Shown here: positions 1-10,139 of the stretch, one piece after another | Layout of the letters: each line of letters opens with the position of its first letter | How positions within the stretch are numbered: position 1 is the first letter of the stretch | From: an uncultured Clostridia bacterium | GTDB taxonomy: Bacteria; Bacillota; Clostridia; Oscillospirales; Acutalibacteraceae | NCBI GenBank assembly: GCA_947595635.1 | Contig: CANQEU010000005.1 | Span: 1 to 64,000, forward strand | Length of the DNA: 64,000 nt | Reading direction: 5' to 3' | The notes under the pieces: model-generated | Databases searched by the model: none | Told to the model about the DNA's origin: nothing | Seen by the model: the letters and a program-made list of their open reading frames with translations, nothing else | Translations under genes and position numbers: made by a program

Positions 1-624
<624 letters not shown>

Positions 625-684
625 TTTAAGCTGTAAAATAAGAATAATGGCGGTCTGAGCAATCGGACGGCGCTTTGGTTTGGA

Positions 685-726
685 AAATCACAGTCACCGC
701 TTAAATGCGTGATTGTGATTTTTCTT
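685..726 (+). terminator. Rho-independent terminator after gdhA
   Basis: AATCACAGTCAC...GTGATTGTGATT stem followed by TTTCTTT. Confidence 0.7.
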
Positions 727-759
727 TAAATTAAGGATATAAAAGCGATACAGGCAATG

Positions 760-889
760 CTGCCGCGACCGCCGCCGTCGCCGCGGAGCTTTGCTCCTAG
801 GTCCATACTCGGCTGATTTATCAGCCGAGTATGGACCCGTATGCCGCCCGACCGGAAGGGTCGGGCGGCATACGCGACGGCGGCTGCAG
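760..889. repeat. Nested palindromic (cloverleaf-like) element: closing stem plus three hairpins
   Basis: Closing stem 771-781/874-884; hairpins GGAGC-TTT-GCTCC (785-797), 17-bp perfect stem (800-837), 15-bp perfect stem (839-873); outer CTGC/GCAG 760-763/886-889. Confidence 0.8.
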
Positions 890-925
890 AGAAAATAATT
901 TTTTCCTATCTGCTTTTCAAAATAT

Positions 926-954
926 TTGTAAAATACAGGGACGTTTGGTATAAT
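926..954 (+). promoter_or_regulatory. Sigma-A type promoter for the murT-like gene
   Basis: TTGTAA-17-TATAAT. Confidence 0.65.
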
Positions 955-1002
955 ATATATGCTTTCAAAAGCGAAAGATTTATTATGATTTGGGGAGATA
1001 AA

Positions 1003-2328
1003 ATGAAGCTTTTTTTCGTTATATTGATTTGCAAGCTGCTCAAATTTGCCGGAGGTATAATAGGCAGGGGCAGTTCAATGCCGGGACAGCTTGCACTCAA
1101 GCTTTATCCTGACATACTGAGCAAAATAAAGCTGCCTGAATTTATTATTGCGGTCACCGGCAGCAACGGAAAAACATCAACGGTCGAAATGACGGCAAGA
1201 ATACTTCAAAGCAACGGAAAAAGCGTTGCATACAATAAAGAAGGTTCAAATCAGATAGAGGGAGTAGCCACACTCATTTTGAGCAACTGCTCGCTCACAG
1301 GAAAAATGAAAAGCGACATCCTGCTTATTGAATCCGACGAGCGCTACGCCAGATATACATTCAATTACTTTCATCCCACACACTATATTATGACGAACCT
1401 ATACCGCGACCAGCTTACAAGAAACGGTCATCCGCAGTGGGTATATGAGGCTTTATCTCACAGCATTCACGACGACACACGTCTTATACTTAACGCCGAC
1501 GACCCTCTTATCTCCTGCTTTGGCGTTGATAAGGAAAACACGGCTTGGTTCGGTGTGGACAAGCTTGCGTCCTCCATTGACCATAACGACGGCGTCTACA
1601 ACGACGGGCTGTACTGCCCAATATGCGGCGAAAAAATGTCGTATGACTATTATCACTACAATCACATAGGAGCATACTGCTGCGATAAATGCGGATTTAA
1701 AAAGCATAAAACAGATTACACCGTGACAAGCGCGGATATGGACAAAGGTGAAATAGTTATTAACGGCAAATTTACCATTCCCCTCGCATTTACCGGTATG
1801 TATAACATATACAATATTCTTGCCGCCTTTGCCGCCTGCTCGATAGCCGGAATAGACGGAGAGGCAATTGCAAAAAGCATTGGAAATTATATGATAAAAA
1901 ACGGCAGGATAATGCGCTTCAGGCTCGGCTCTCACAACGGTACACTGCTCACCTCAAAGCATGAAAATTCTGTATCATATGACCAGTCGCTTAAATATAT
2001 TGCTTCAAAAGCCGAACAGTGCAGCGTTCTGATAATAGTTGACGCTATAAGCAGAAAATACTTCACGGGCGAGACATCATGGCTTTGGGATATAAACTTC
2101 GACCATCTCAACTGCGAGCACGTTAAAAACATTTATCTGAGCGGAACATATGTAAACGACCTTGCGCTAAGATTTTCCTTTACAGGTATTCCGTCCGAAA
2201 AAATAAAGCCTGTGGCGGACATAGGCCAATGTATTGATTATATAAGCGAAAACGGCGACGAAAAGCTTTACTGTGTGACCTGCTTTTCCGACAAGGATAA
2301 GCTGTTATCAAGAGTAGAGGTTTTATAG
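1003..2328 (+). CDS. murT: MurT-like Mur ligase family protein (lipid II isoglutaminyl synthase, ligase subunit homolog)
   Basis: TGSNGKTST P-loop, CPIC...CDKC Zn ribbon, followed by a gatD-like gene; start placed at ATG 1003 (SD GGGGAG) because the longer ORF start (841) lies upstream of the promoter. Confidence 0.85.
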   Translation: MKLFFVILICKLLKFAGGIIGRGSSMPGQLALKLYPDILSKIKLPEFIIAVTGSNGKTSTVEMTARILQSNGKSVAYNKEGSNQIEGVATLILSNCSLTGKMKSDILLIESDERYARYTFNYFHPTHYIMTNLYRDQLTRNGHPQWVYEALSHSIHDDTRLILNADDPLISCFGVDKENTAWFGVDKLASSIDHNDGVYNDGLYCPICGEKMSYDYYHYNHIGAYCCDKCGFKKHKTDYTVTSADMDKGEIVINGKFTIPLAFTGMYNIYNILAAFAACSIAGIDGEAIAKSIGNYMIKNGRIMRFRLGSHNGTLLTSKHENSVSYDQSLKYIASKAEQCSVLIIVDAISRKYFTGETSWLWDINFDHLNCEHVKNIYLSGTYVNDLALRFSFTGIPSEKIKPVADIGQCIDYISENGDEKLYCVTCFSDKDKLLSRVEVL

Positions 2329-2341
2329 GAGGTATAAAAAT

Positions 2342-3067
2342 ATGGCTATTAAAATTCTTCATTTATATAATAATCTTATGAACCTCTATGGCGAATACGC
2401 AAACATATCCATTCTTGACAGGCATATTCGGCAGCAGGGCGCAAACGCAGAGATAACAAGGTCGGATTCCTGCAACGGCTTAAGCCCTGCCGATTTTGAT
2501 TTTATCTATATAGGCAGCGGAACCGAGAAGGCGCAAAAGCGAGCTCTTGCCGACCTGATGACAAAACGGCAGGAATTAAAGGCAGCTGCCGACAATGGGA
2601 CTGTAATGCTTTTCACCGGAAACGCCTTTGAGATGCTTGGCAGCTTTATAACTGACGATAGCGGAAAAAAATATGAAGCGCTGTCGCTTAGTGAATTTGA
2701 AACGACTGAAAGCTTTAAAAAGAGAATAACGGGAGATGCGGTTTGCACCTGCCGCTTTATTGAAAAAGATTTTGTCGGCTTTATAAACAAGTGCAGCAAC
2801 ACAACGGGAATAAAAAGTCCTCTTTTCACAATGAAGCTGGGATACGGAAACTGTGAAAACGATAAGGGCGAAGGCATACGTATAAACAACGTGTTCGGCA
2901 CACACCTTATTGGTCCTATATTAGTAAAAAATCCGCATTTCACAAGATATATTTTAAATCTTATTGCTGAAAAAACAGGTGAATTTATTTACAGGGATTT
3001 TGTAAACCCATACGAACAGGAAGCATATGATACAACTTTGAGAGAGCTAAATAAAAGAATGGTTTAA
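2342..3067 (+). CDS. GatD-like class I glutamine amidotransferase family protein with apparently degenerate active site
   Basis: GatD-like N-terminus (ILHLYNNLMNLYGEYANI), 'GYGN..N..GEGI..NN.FGTHLIGPILVKNP'; partner of the MurT-like gene. Confidence 0.85.
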   Translation: MAIKILHLYNNLMNLYGEYANISILDRHIRQQGANAEITRSDSCNGLSPADFDFIYIGSGTEKAQKRALADLMTKRQELKAAADNGTVMLFTGNAFEMLGSFITDDSGKKYEALSLSEFETTESFKKRITGDAVCTCRFIEKDFVGFINKCSNTTGIKSPLFTMKLGYGNCENDKGEGIRINNVFGTHLIGPILVKNPHFTRYILNLIAEKTGEFIYRDFVNPYEQEAYDTTLRELNKRMV

Positions 3068-3093
3068 AAATACTCTTATGATTGGAGAAGCAG

Positions 3094-5307
3094 ATGGAAT
3101 ATAACGAAGAGCTTGAGCGACTTGAAGGCGATGTAGAGGACATTGTCTACAGAAATAACGAAAACGGTTATACGGTGCTTGAGATAGACATCGGCGGCGA
3201 GCTTATCACCGCCGTTGGAATAATGCCGCTTGTTGCAGTCGGAGAAACACTTTCGCTTATGGGCAGCTTTGTAAATCACAGCTCATACGGGCAGCAATTT
3301 TCCGTTAAGCTCTGCGAACGCTCAATGCCGGTCGGAGCAGCGTCTATTCTTAAGTACCTTTCTTCGGGAGCTATAAAGGGCATAGGCCCTTCAACGGCAA
3401 AAAAGCTTGTAGACACGTTTGAGGACAGCACCCTCGACGTTATTGAACATGAGCCTGAGCGCCTTACGGCAATAAGGGGCATTTCGCCTGAAAAGGCAAA
3501 AAAAATCAGCGAGGAGCTTGCCGGTCTTTTCGGCGTGCGCCGTCTTATGACAGAGCTTCAGGCATACGGCATACCGCCGCAGAGCGTTGTAAACCTGTGG
3601 CGAGAATACGGTAAAAACGCGCTTTCGGCAATAGAGGAAAATCCATACATACTCTGCTCGGAGCAATTCAATATCCCGTTTGAATCCGCCGACAAAATAG
3701 CGTTTAAGCAGGAAAAGGCAAGCGATAATATTTTTAGAATAGAGGCAGGACTTTTTCATATTCTTGAGCACAACAAGCTTAACGGTCACACCTGTCTGCC
3801 AAAGGACAGACTCATAGCCGCCTGCGCCGATTTTCTTGAGCTTCCTCAGGATGTTTGCTCCGGCACGCTCGACAATATGCTTGTAAGCGGTTCTCTTATC
3901 TGCCACGACTTAAACGGGCGCAGCTTTATTTTTACTCCCCAAATGTACGAGTGCGAGCTTTACGTTGCCGCACGTTTAAACGCCATGCTGCGCTGTCCGC
4001 CCCATGTTATAAGCGGCGTAGACGAGGCTCTTGATAAAATTGAGCAAAGTGAAAAAATAGAATACGCCGCGCTCCAGCGCCGTGCCGTTACAGAGGCGAC
4101 AAGCAAGGGACTTCTCGTTTTGACGGGAGGCCCCGGCACTGGTAAAACAACAACGCTCAACGCAATAATTAAAATACTCAAGCTAAACGGCGAAAGAGTA
4201 TTTCTTTGCGCGCCGACAGGCAGAGCGGCGCAAAGAATGAGCGAGGTTACGGGAGAGGACGCTAAAACTATACACCGTCTTTTGGAGGTAAGCTGGGACA
4301 ATCACGACAGGCCGGTCTTTAAGCGGAACGAATCAAACCCGCTTCGCTGCGACGCGCTTATAATCGACGAGGTATCAATGGTTGACAGTGCGCTGTTTTT
4401 CAGCGTTATGCAGGCAACACCTATGGGCTGCCGCATAATACTCGTCGGCGACAGCGACCAGCTGCCGTCCGTTGGAGCCGGAAATGTGCTCGGCGACCTG
4501 ATAGATTCCTACGCCATACCGGTAGTACAGCTTAACGAAATTTTCAGGCAGTCGATGAAAAGTATGATAGTAACAAACGCGCATAAAATCGTAAAGGGAG
4601 AAATGCCGGTTTTAAACGAAACAAAAAAGGATTTCTTCTTTATGTATAGAGCGAACAAGGAGCTTATTGCAAAAACAATAACAGACCTGTGCCGAAGCCG
4701 TCTGCCCGAATCATACGGTCTGTCGCCCCTTGACGATATTCAGATTCTCTGCCCCGGGAAGAAAGGCGCGCTCGGCACATATGAACTAAACAGCCGTCTA
4801 CAGGAAACGCTGAACCCTGCAAGCGAGCTAAAGCCTGAGCTTACATTCAACAACAGGGTGTTCCGACAGGGCGACAAGGTAATGCAGATAAAAAACGACT
4901 ACGATATTCAGTGGAGCCGTGACGACGGAGAGTCGGGAGAAGGGATTTTCAACGGCGATGTGGGAATATTGACGGGAGTGAACAGAGCATCAAAAACACT
5001 TGAAATTCGATTCGACGATAAAACAGCAAAATACAGCGGAGACGCGCTTTTAAATCTTGAGCTTGCATATGCCGTAACCGTACACAAAAGCCAGGGAAAC
5101 GAATTTAACGCGGTTATAATACCAATGTTCCGCGGAGCGCCTCAGCTTTATTACAGAAATCTTTTATACACGGCGGTTACAAGGGCAAAAAATCTGCTTA
5201 TTCTCGTCGGCGACCCGAATGTCGTTGAGTATATGGTGAACAACAACAGAAGAACTCTGCGTTATTCCGGACTAAAATATTTTTTATTAGAGGGGCTTGA
5301 AAAATGA
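3094..5307 (+). CDS. recD2: RecD2-like ATP-dependent DNA helicase
   Basis: Walker A GGPGTGKTT, Walker B IIDEVSMV, C-terminal YAVTVHKSQGNEF; ATG 3094 preceded by GGAGAAG. Confidence 0.93.
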   Translation: MEYNEELERLEGDVEDIVYRNNENGYTVLEIDIGGELITAVGIMPLVAVGETLSLMGSFVNHSSYGQQFSVKLCERSMPVGAASILKYLSSGAIKGIGPSTAKKLVDTFEDSTLDVIEHEPERLTAIRGISPEKAKKISEELAGLFGVRRLMTELQAYGIPPQSVVNLWREYGKNALSAIEENPYILCSEQFNIPFESADKIAFKQEKASDNIFRIEAGLFHILEHNKLNGHTCLPKDRLIAACADFLELPQDVCSGTLDNMLVSGSLICHDLNGRSFIFTPQMYECELYVAARLNAMLRCPPHVISGVDEALDKIEQSEKIEYAALQRRAVTEATSKGLLVLTGGPGTGKTTTLNAIIKILKLNGERVFLCAPTGRAAQRMSEVTGEDAKTIHRLLEVSWDNHDRPVFKRNESNPLRCDALIIDEVSMVDSALFFSVMQATPMGCRIILVGDSDQLPSVGAGNVLGDLIDSYAIPVVQLNEIFRQSMKSMIVTNAHKIVKGEMPVLNETKKDFFFMYRANKELIAKTITDLCRSRLPESYGLSPLDDIQILCPGKKGALGTYELNSRLQETLNPASELKPELTFNNRVFRQGDKVMQIKNDYDIQWSRDDGESGEGIFNGDVGILTGVNRASKTLEIRFDDKTAKYSGDALLNLELAYAVTVHKSQGNEFNAVIIPMFRGAPQLYYRNLLYTAVTRAKNLLILVGDPNVVEYMVNNNRRTLRYSGLKYFLLEGLEK

Positions 5308-5912
5308 GGCTCTTGGATATACTTTTTACAAGGCGCTGTCCGTTTTGCGAAAAGGTAATAGCCCTAAACGAAAACGAATGCGGCAAGTGCCGCCTATCGC
5401 TGCCAAAGCCCGGCAACCGAGAGCTTTGCGGGACGCTTTGCGCATATTCCTTTCCGTATTCGGGAGCTTATCGCACGGCTATTCTAAACTACAAATTCAA
5501 AAATCAGCATTATCTTGCGCAGACCTTGTCTTATTATATGCTTTCATCGCTTAAAGCCATAGACACCAAAGCTTTAGACGTAGTAACATATGTACCTGCA
5601 TATATGGATAAAAAGCATAAATTCAATCACAGCAGACTGCTTGCCGAATGTATTGCAAAAAGGCTGTCGCTGCCTTGCCGGCAGTTGCTTATAAAGACTG
5701 TTAAAACAGAAAAGCAGCATAACCTTAGCCGCAAGCAAAGAACGGAAAATGTAAAAAACGTGTTCAAAGCAGCGGAAAAGCTTAACGGCAGTCGGGTGCT
5801 TCTTGTTGACGATATTATTACAACCGGCTGCACAATGACGGAATGTATAAACGCACTGAAATTCGGCGGAGCAGACAGCGTTTACGGCGTTGCGCTCTGT
5901 TCGTCGCTTTAA
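5304..5912 (+). CDS. comFC: ComF family phosphoribosyltransferase-like protein
   Basis: N-terminal CPFC/CGKC Zn motif, PRTase motif VLLVDDIITTGCT. Confidence 0.9.
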   Translation: MRLLDILFTRRCPFCEKVIALNENECGKCRLSLPKPGNRELCGTLCAYSFPYSGAYRTAILNYKFKNQHYLAQTLSYYMLSSLKAIDTKALDVVTYVPAYMDKKHKFNHSRLLAECIAKRLSLPCRQLLIKTVKTEKQHNLSRKQRTENVKNVFKAAEKLNGSRVLLVDDIITTGCTMTECINALKFGGADSVYGVALCSSL

Positions 5913-6036
5913 ATCGGCGTATCCAACACGGCGCGGTTAATTAATTCATTATTTGGTCTTGATTTTTTCGCTTAAATATTATATAATATTTAAGCGTTGT
6001 TTTAAGCGCAATATTTATTTTTTTATTTGGCTGTAC

Positions 6037-6129
6037 GGAGAGATGTCCGAGCTGGCCGAAGGAGCATGATTGGAAATCATGTGTACGGTAATCACCGTAC
6101 CCGGGGTTCGAATCCCCGTCTCTCCGCCA
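6037..6129 (+). tRNA. tRNA-Ser (anticodon GGA), CCA encoded
   Basis: GGAGAGA/TCTCTCC acceptor stem, anticodon loop TTGGAAA, long variable arm, GGTTCGAATCC T-arm. Confidence 0.95.
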
Positions 6130-6164
6130 AAAAGCCGCGTAAGTCTTATTCTTACGCGGCTTTT
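6130..6164 (+). terminator. Terminator hairpin after tRNA-Ser
   Basis: AAAAGCCGCGTAAG-TCTTATT-CTTACGCGGCTTTT. Confidence 0.85.
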
Positions 6165-6330
6165 CTCCGTTTATAATTAATTTTTATTTTCATTAAAATT
6201 GAATGCGGTAATAGAAATATTTGACAAAGCTTTTATTAAAGCGGCAATAATTACAACTAAAGATAATTCTTTAAGTGAATAAAGCAGGTTGCAAGGATCT
6301 GTTCATTGCATAATAAACTAATATAAAACT

Positions 6331-6358
6331 AAAAGCAGGCATTACGCCTGCTTTTTTA
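6331..6358 (-). terminator. Terminator hairpin downstream of LCP gene (possibly bidirectional)
   Basis: AAAAGCAGGC-ATTAC-GCCTGCTTTT. Confidence 0.75.
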
Positions 6359-6359
6359 T

Positions 6360-7418
6360 TTATGAGTTTTGCACAGAGCTTTCAAACAGGAACAGCGCAA
6401 GCCTTTTTCTTTGCTCGTACCAATCGGTTATAACAACTATATCCTGTAAATCCTCGGTTTTTCCGTACCTAAACAAATCGTCGTCAGGTATCCTGTATTC
6501 CTCAAATTCATAGTTTAGATATGTCAGCGAATTTGCAACAAGACTTGTTATTTCATCTTTTTTCAGGTTTGTGGTTATCATAGGGCCTACCTTTGAAACG
6601 ATTTGTATTATTTCTCCTATATCGGCGGTTTTAAACTCATTAACAAGAGTTTCAAGAAGCTTTCTCTGCCTCTGGGTTCTGTCAAAATCGTTTCCGGAAA
6701 CAACAAACTCAGGATGCTCTTCCTCCTCGTAGCCTCTGTCTCTTGCATACCAAAGCGCCTGCCTGCCGTTTAAATGAGTAACTCCGGCTACCTCCGGCAT
6801 CTCATATCTTTCCTCAACCTGCCCGTTCAAATAGCTTTGCCAGTTGATATACGCCACCTCATCTGATGAAAGCTCAATATCAACTCCGCCGAGTATGTCT
6901 ATAATGTCCTTAAAGGCGTTGAAGTCAACTACCGCATATCTGTCGATATTAATGCCAAAGTTTGATTCAATTGACTGTATCGCAAGCTGCGCTCCGCCAA
7001 GCGTATATCCGGCGTTCAGCTTTGCCTGACCGTTATTCGGTATGTTTACATATACGTCTCTCATAAACGAGGTCATTTTCAGCTTTTTGTGTCTGTTGTC
7101 GATAGACAGCATTATCATTGTATCACTTCTGCCGTGATCCTCACCCTGAAGTATATGGTCCTCACCGAAGAGCATAATATTCAGTATTTTAGGATCGTTT
7201 AAAAGCTTATCGCTCGCAAGATCTGTGTTGAGCTCGCCCGACGAAGTATTATTATTTTTGTTGTTGTTATTGTCATCAATCGATTTGTAATTGACCGATG
7301 ATATAACGCTGTATACCAAAACAAGGCATACGCCTGCGATTATGGCGATAATACAGCCTGTAAGTGCAATGGCTTTTTTTGCGCCAAACGCCTTCTTTTT
7401 AGCTTTTTTATGTTTCAT
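6360..7418 (-). CDS. LCP (LytR-CpsA-Psr) family cell wall glycopolymer transferase
   Basis: One N-terminal TM segment, MLFGEDH...RSDTMIMLSID...SFMRDVYVNIP...LNAGYTLGG, YARDRGY. Confidence 0.92.
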   Translation of the reverse strand: MKHKKAKKKAFGAKKAIALTGCIIAIIAGVCLVLVYSVISSVNYKSIDDNNNNKNNNTSSGELNTDLASDKLLNDPKILNIMLFGEDHILQGEDHGRSDTMIMLSIDNRHKKLKMTSFMRDVYVNIPNNGQAKLNAGYTLGGAQLAIQSIESNFGINIDRYAVVDFNAFKDIIDILGGVDIELSSDEVAYINWQSYLNGQVEERYEMPEVAGVTHLNGRQALWYARDRGYEEEEHPEFVVSGNDFDRTQRQRKLLETLVNEFKTADIGEIIQIVSKVGPMITTNLKKDEITSLVANSLTYLNYEFEEYRIPDDDLFRYGKTEDLQDIVVITDWYEQRKRLALFLFESSVQNS

Positions 7419-7482
7419 ATAAACCCGTTATACGGTATTCCCCTTTCGGCTCGTAAAATATTATCAAATCTACAGCGTTGCG

Positions 7483-8496
7483 CTATAAGCGCCACTCAAA
7501 AACAGTTTTAAACGGCGTGTTAAGGTCGGTCGCAAAGGCTCGGTGAATATCCTCGATAGACTTCACAGGCTCGTCAACATAAATTATAGAGCCAAGCCGC
7601 CGGCAAATTTTCTGGCTGCTCATCATCTTTGCCGCCTCAAGAAATTCCTCTCTTCCGCTGCGGCTGTTTCCAATTAACGTTATCCCCTTTTCAAGCACCT
7701 GCCGTGTGTCGATTGAAACAAAGTTTTCACTTACACCCAGCAAGCCGACTGTTCCCTGCGGTTTTATATGCCTGATTATATCGTTTATTGCGTCGTAGCA
7801 GCCCTCGCCGCCTACACATTCAAAGGCATGGTCAAACATTAAATTCTGCGGAATGTTATATGTCAAATATGTTTCCGATACAAAGGAAAATCTTGAAAGC
7901 TTTCTTGAATTTTTGCCGACAACAACTATTTTTGTCTTTGGCATTTTTGCCTTAAGCGCGCAAGCAACGACAAACGCCATACTTCCGTCGCCCCAAATTC
8001 CTATGGTGTTGCGGTACTGATGAGCCGCCTTGTCAAGCCTTGAAACAGCATGAACCGCAACGCTTAAAAGCTCGCATATAGCAGCCGTCTGCTCAGGTAT
8101 TCCCTTTACGCTTACAAGCCTGTCGGGAGGCATTGTAACAAATTCTCTCATAAAGCCGTCGTACCCGCTTGAAAGAAAATGCGAGCCGCTGCGGTAATTT
8201 TCATAAATACCGTCCTGCTCAACCGACGGAATGTTCGGAATCATAACGACCCTGTCGCCCTGCGCGAAGGTTCCCGTTGGGTCTGAAAGCACCTCGCCGC
8301 AGCATTCGTGTATAAGCGCCATAGGGAGCTTTTCAGACATTGCTTTAAGGTCGCGCTGCCCAAGATAATATCTTTGGTCCGCACGGCATATCGACATATA
8401 TCTCGGTCTTACAAGAACGCTGTCGTCAATATCTGTATCTTCATATTTCACGCTTATAAATTGCGGATTAACAAGCTGATAAATATAATTAATCAC
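7483..8496 (-). CDS. tarJ: TarJ-like ribulose-5-phosphate reductase (medium-chain dehydrogenase)
   Basis: SICRADQRYYLGQR, ALIHECCGEV, no structural-zinc Cys cluster; overlaps a TarI-like gene. Confidence 0.8.
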   Translation of the reverse strand: MINYIYQLVNPQFISVKYEDTDIDDSVLVRPRYMSICRADQRYYLGQRDLKAMSEKLPMALIHECCGEVLSDPTGTFAQGDRVVMIPNIPSVEQDGIYENYRSGSHFLSSGYDGFMREFVTMPPDRLVSVKGIPEQTAAICELLSVAVHAVSRLDKAAHQYRNTIGIWGDGSMAFVVACALKAKMPKTKIVVVGKNSRKLSRFSFVSETYLTYNIPQNLMFDHAFECVGGEGCYDAINDIIRHIKPQGTVGLLGVSENFVSIDTRQVLEKGITLIGNSRSGREEFLEAAKMMSSQKICRRLGSIIYVDEPVKSIEDIHRAFATDLNTPFKTVFEWRL

Positions 8497-9217
8497 TTTC
8501 TTTTATCCCTCCCACAAGCACTTGAGCTATTTTATAGTCAGTTACTGTGGTGATTTTCATATTGGATATTTCACCCTGAACAAGCTTAACAGGGGTTCCC
8601 TTCATAACGCATATTTTGCATGCGTCTGTCAAAATAGCCTTTTCGTTCACCTTAAGCTTTGAATAAAGCTCCTTTAAAAGCTTAATGTTAAAGCTTTGCG
8701 GCGTTTGACCCTGATACATAATCTTTCTGTCGGGAATTTCGGATATATCCACCCCGTCGTGAGATTTAACTATAGTATCGGTCGCGGCGACTACGGTGTC
8801 GCAGGCTCCGAACTTGATTGCAGCTTCGATATTATCTTCAAGTATCCTCAGCGTTACAAACGGACGAACGGCGTCGTGCGTGACTATTATGTCGTCGTCC
8901 TGAATTTCGCCGTAATCCTTTATTATTTCATCAATTATATTGAAAATCGTATCGTTTCTGCTTTCGCCGCCCGGAGCAAGCCGTACCTTTTCACGGTCAA
9001 GCCCGTATTTTTCGAGCAAGTCTGTCATATGCGACATCCAGCTCGGATGAATGCCAAGATAAATCGCGTCGAAACGGCTGCACGTCAGCATCTTCTCTAA
9101 AGTATGGATGATAATCGGCTTTTTGTCAAGAGGCAAAAATTGCTTCGGCAGCGAAGATATATGCATCCTCGTTCCGCTTCCTCCTGCTAAAATCGCACCA
9201 TAAATCATTAAAATCAT
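8489..9217 (-). CDS. tarI: TarI/IspD family cytidylyltransferase, likely ribitol-5-phosphate cytidylyltransferase
   Basis: GAILAGGSGTRM...PKQFLPL, VTHDAVRPF, YQGQTPQSF; coupled to TarJ-like gene. Confidence 0.82.
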   Translation of the reverse strand: MILMIYGAILAGGSGTRMHISSLPKQFLPLDKKPIIIHTLEKMLTCSRFDAIYLGIHPSWMSHMTDLLEKYGLDREKVRLAPGGESRNDTIFNIIDEIIKDYGEIQDDDIIVTHDAVRPFVTLRILEDNIEAAIKFGACDTVVAATDTIVKSHDGVDISEIPDRKIMYQGQTPQSFNIKLLKELYSKLKVNEKAILTDACKICVMKGTPVKLVQGEISNMKITTVTDYKIAQVLVGGIKESD

Positions 9218-9278
9218 ACCTCCTGTTTTTTAATACAATTTTATTAAACCGTTATTAGTATGTAAACAAAAAAAGACC

Positions 9279-10139
9279 TTATTTATTATCATAGCCGCCG
9301 CACGGCTTGTCCAAATCAAGATAATATAAGTCGTGATGCGGAATTTGCTCGCTTTCGGGCGGCAACGCCATATAGTCGCCGAACGCCATTTTTAAGTAAA
9401 CGTCATATCCCTTTGGAAGCGGCATCTTTAATCCCTCAAATTCCTTCAGAACAACGCCGCTGAAAATTTCCTTTGGGTATTCTATTCCCATATATTTAGG
9501 CCCGGCGCAAAGCTCTGTTATATAATCGCAGTCGTCAATTTTATATTGCGACATTTTTCGCTGTGCAAGGCGCCATATTTTTCTCCTTATGCCCTCTCCT
9601 CTGAATACAGCAAGCAAAATACGACTTCCGAGGGCTATCAAGCCGCCGTGCTTTTTTGGAACCACCTGCGCAAGAAACAGCGCGTATATTACCGCCCAAA
9701 GCTTTTGCATTTTTCTTTTCATTCCCTTGGGGCAGCCGTCAAGCGGAAACACATCCATAACAAGCCCGTGCGGAACGTCAATATTCACCTGATTAAGCTT
9801 AACGCAGGTGGATTCCGTATCGACAATTGTAGTAAATATATTTCCCGTAAAGGTTTCGTCATCCGTTTTCAGACATAAAAAGCGAGGATCGTCCGAATAC
9901 TTTTTCCAAAGCTCCGGCAGTCTTTCATAATCGCCTCTCGGCATAAAAACATCTATATCATCATCCCACGGTATAAAGCCTTTATTCCTGAGTGCTCCTA
10001 TACAGCAGCCGCCGCAGAAAAAGAACGTAAGCCCGTGTTTATCGCAAAATTCCTTGAAATATATAAGCGTGTCAAGCTCCTTTTGCTGGAGTCTTCTTAG
10101 TGTTTCGGGGTCTATTTTTATAGGCTTTGGCTCTTCCAT
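9279..10139 (-). CDS. licD: LicD family phosphotransferase
   Basis: FFFCGGCCIGALRNKGFIPWDDDIDVFMPRGDYERL signature. Confidence 0.9.
   Translation of the reverse strand: MEEPKPIKIDPETLRRLQQKELDTLIYFKEFCDKHGLTFFFCGGCCIGALRNKGFIPWDDDIDVFMPRGDYERLPELWKKYSDDPRFLCLKTDDETFTGNIFTTIVDTESTCVKLNQVNIDVPHGLVMDVFPLDGCPKGMKRKMQKLWAVIYALFLAQVVPKKHGGLIALGSRILLAVFRGEGIRRKIWRLAQRKMSQYKIDDCDYITELCAGPKYMGIEYPKEIFSGVVLKEFEGLKMPLPKGYDVYLKMAFGDYMALPPESEQIPHHDLYYLDLDKPCGGYDNK

Noticed and set aside
841-1002. N-terminal 54-residue extension of the MurT-like ORF
   Set aside because: It starts inside the cloverleaf element and upstream of the probable promoter; ATG 1003 has a proper SD and matches MurT N-termini.
8489-9217. 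Annotation of the cytidylyltransferase as MEP pathway IspD
   Set aside because: The families are hard to tell apart, but overlap with a TarJ-like dehydrogenase and adjacency to LicD/LCP favour TarI; kept as an open alternative in the finding.
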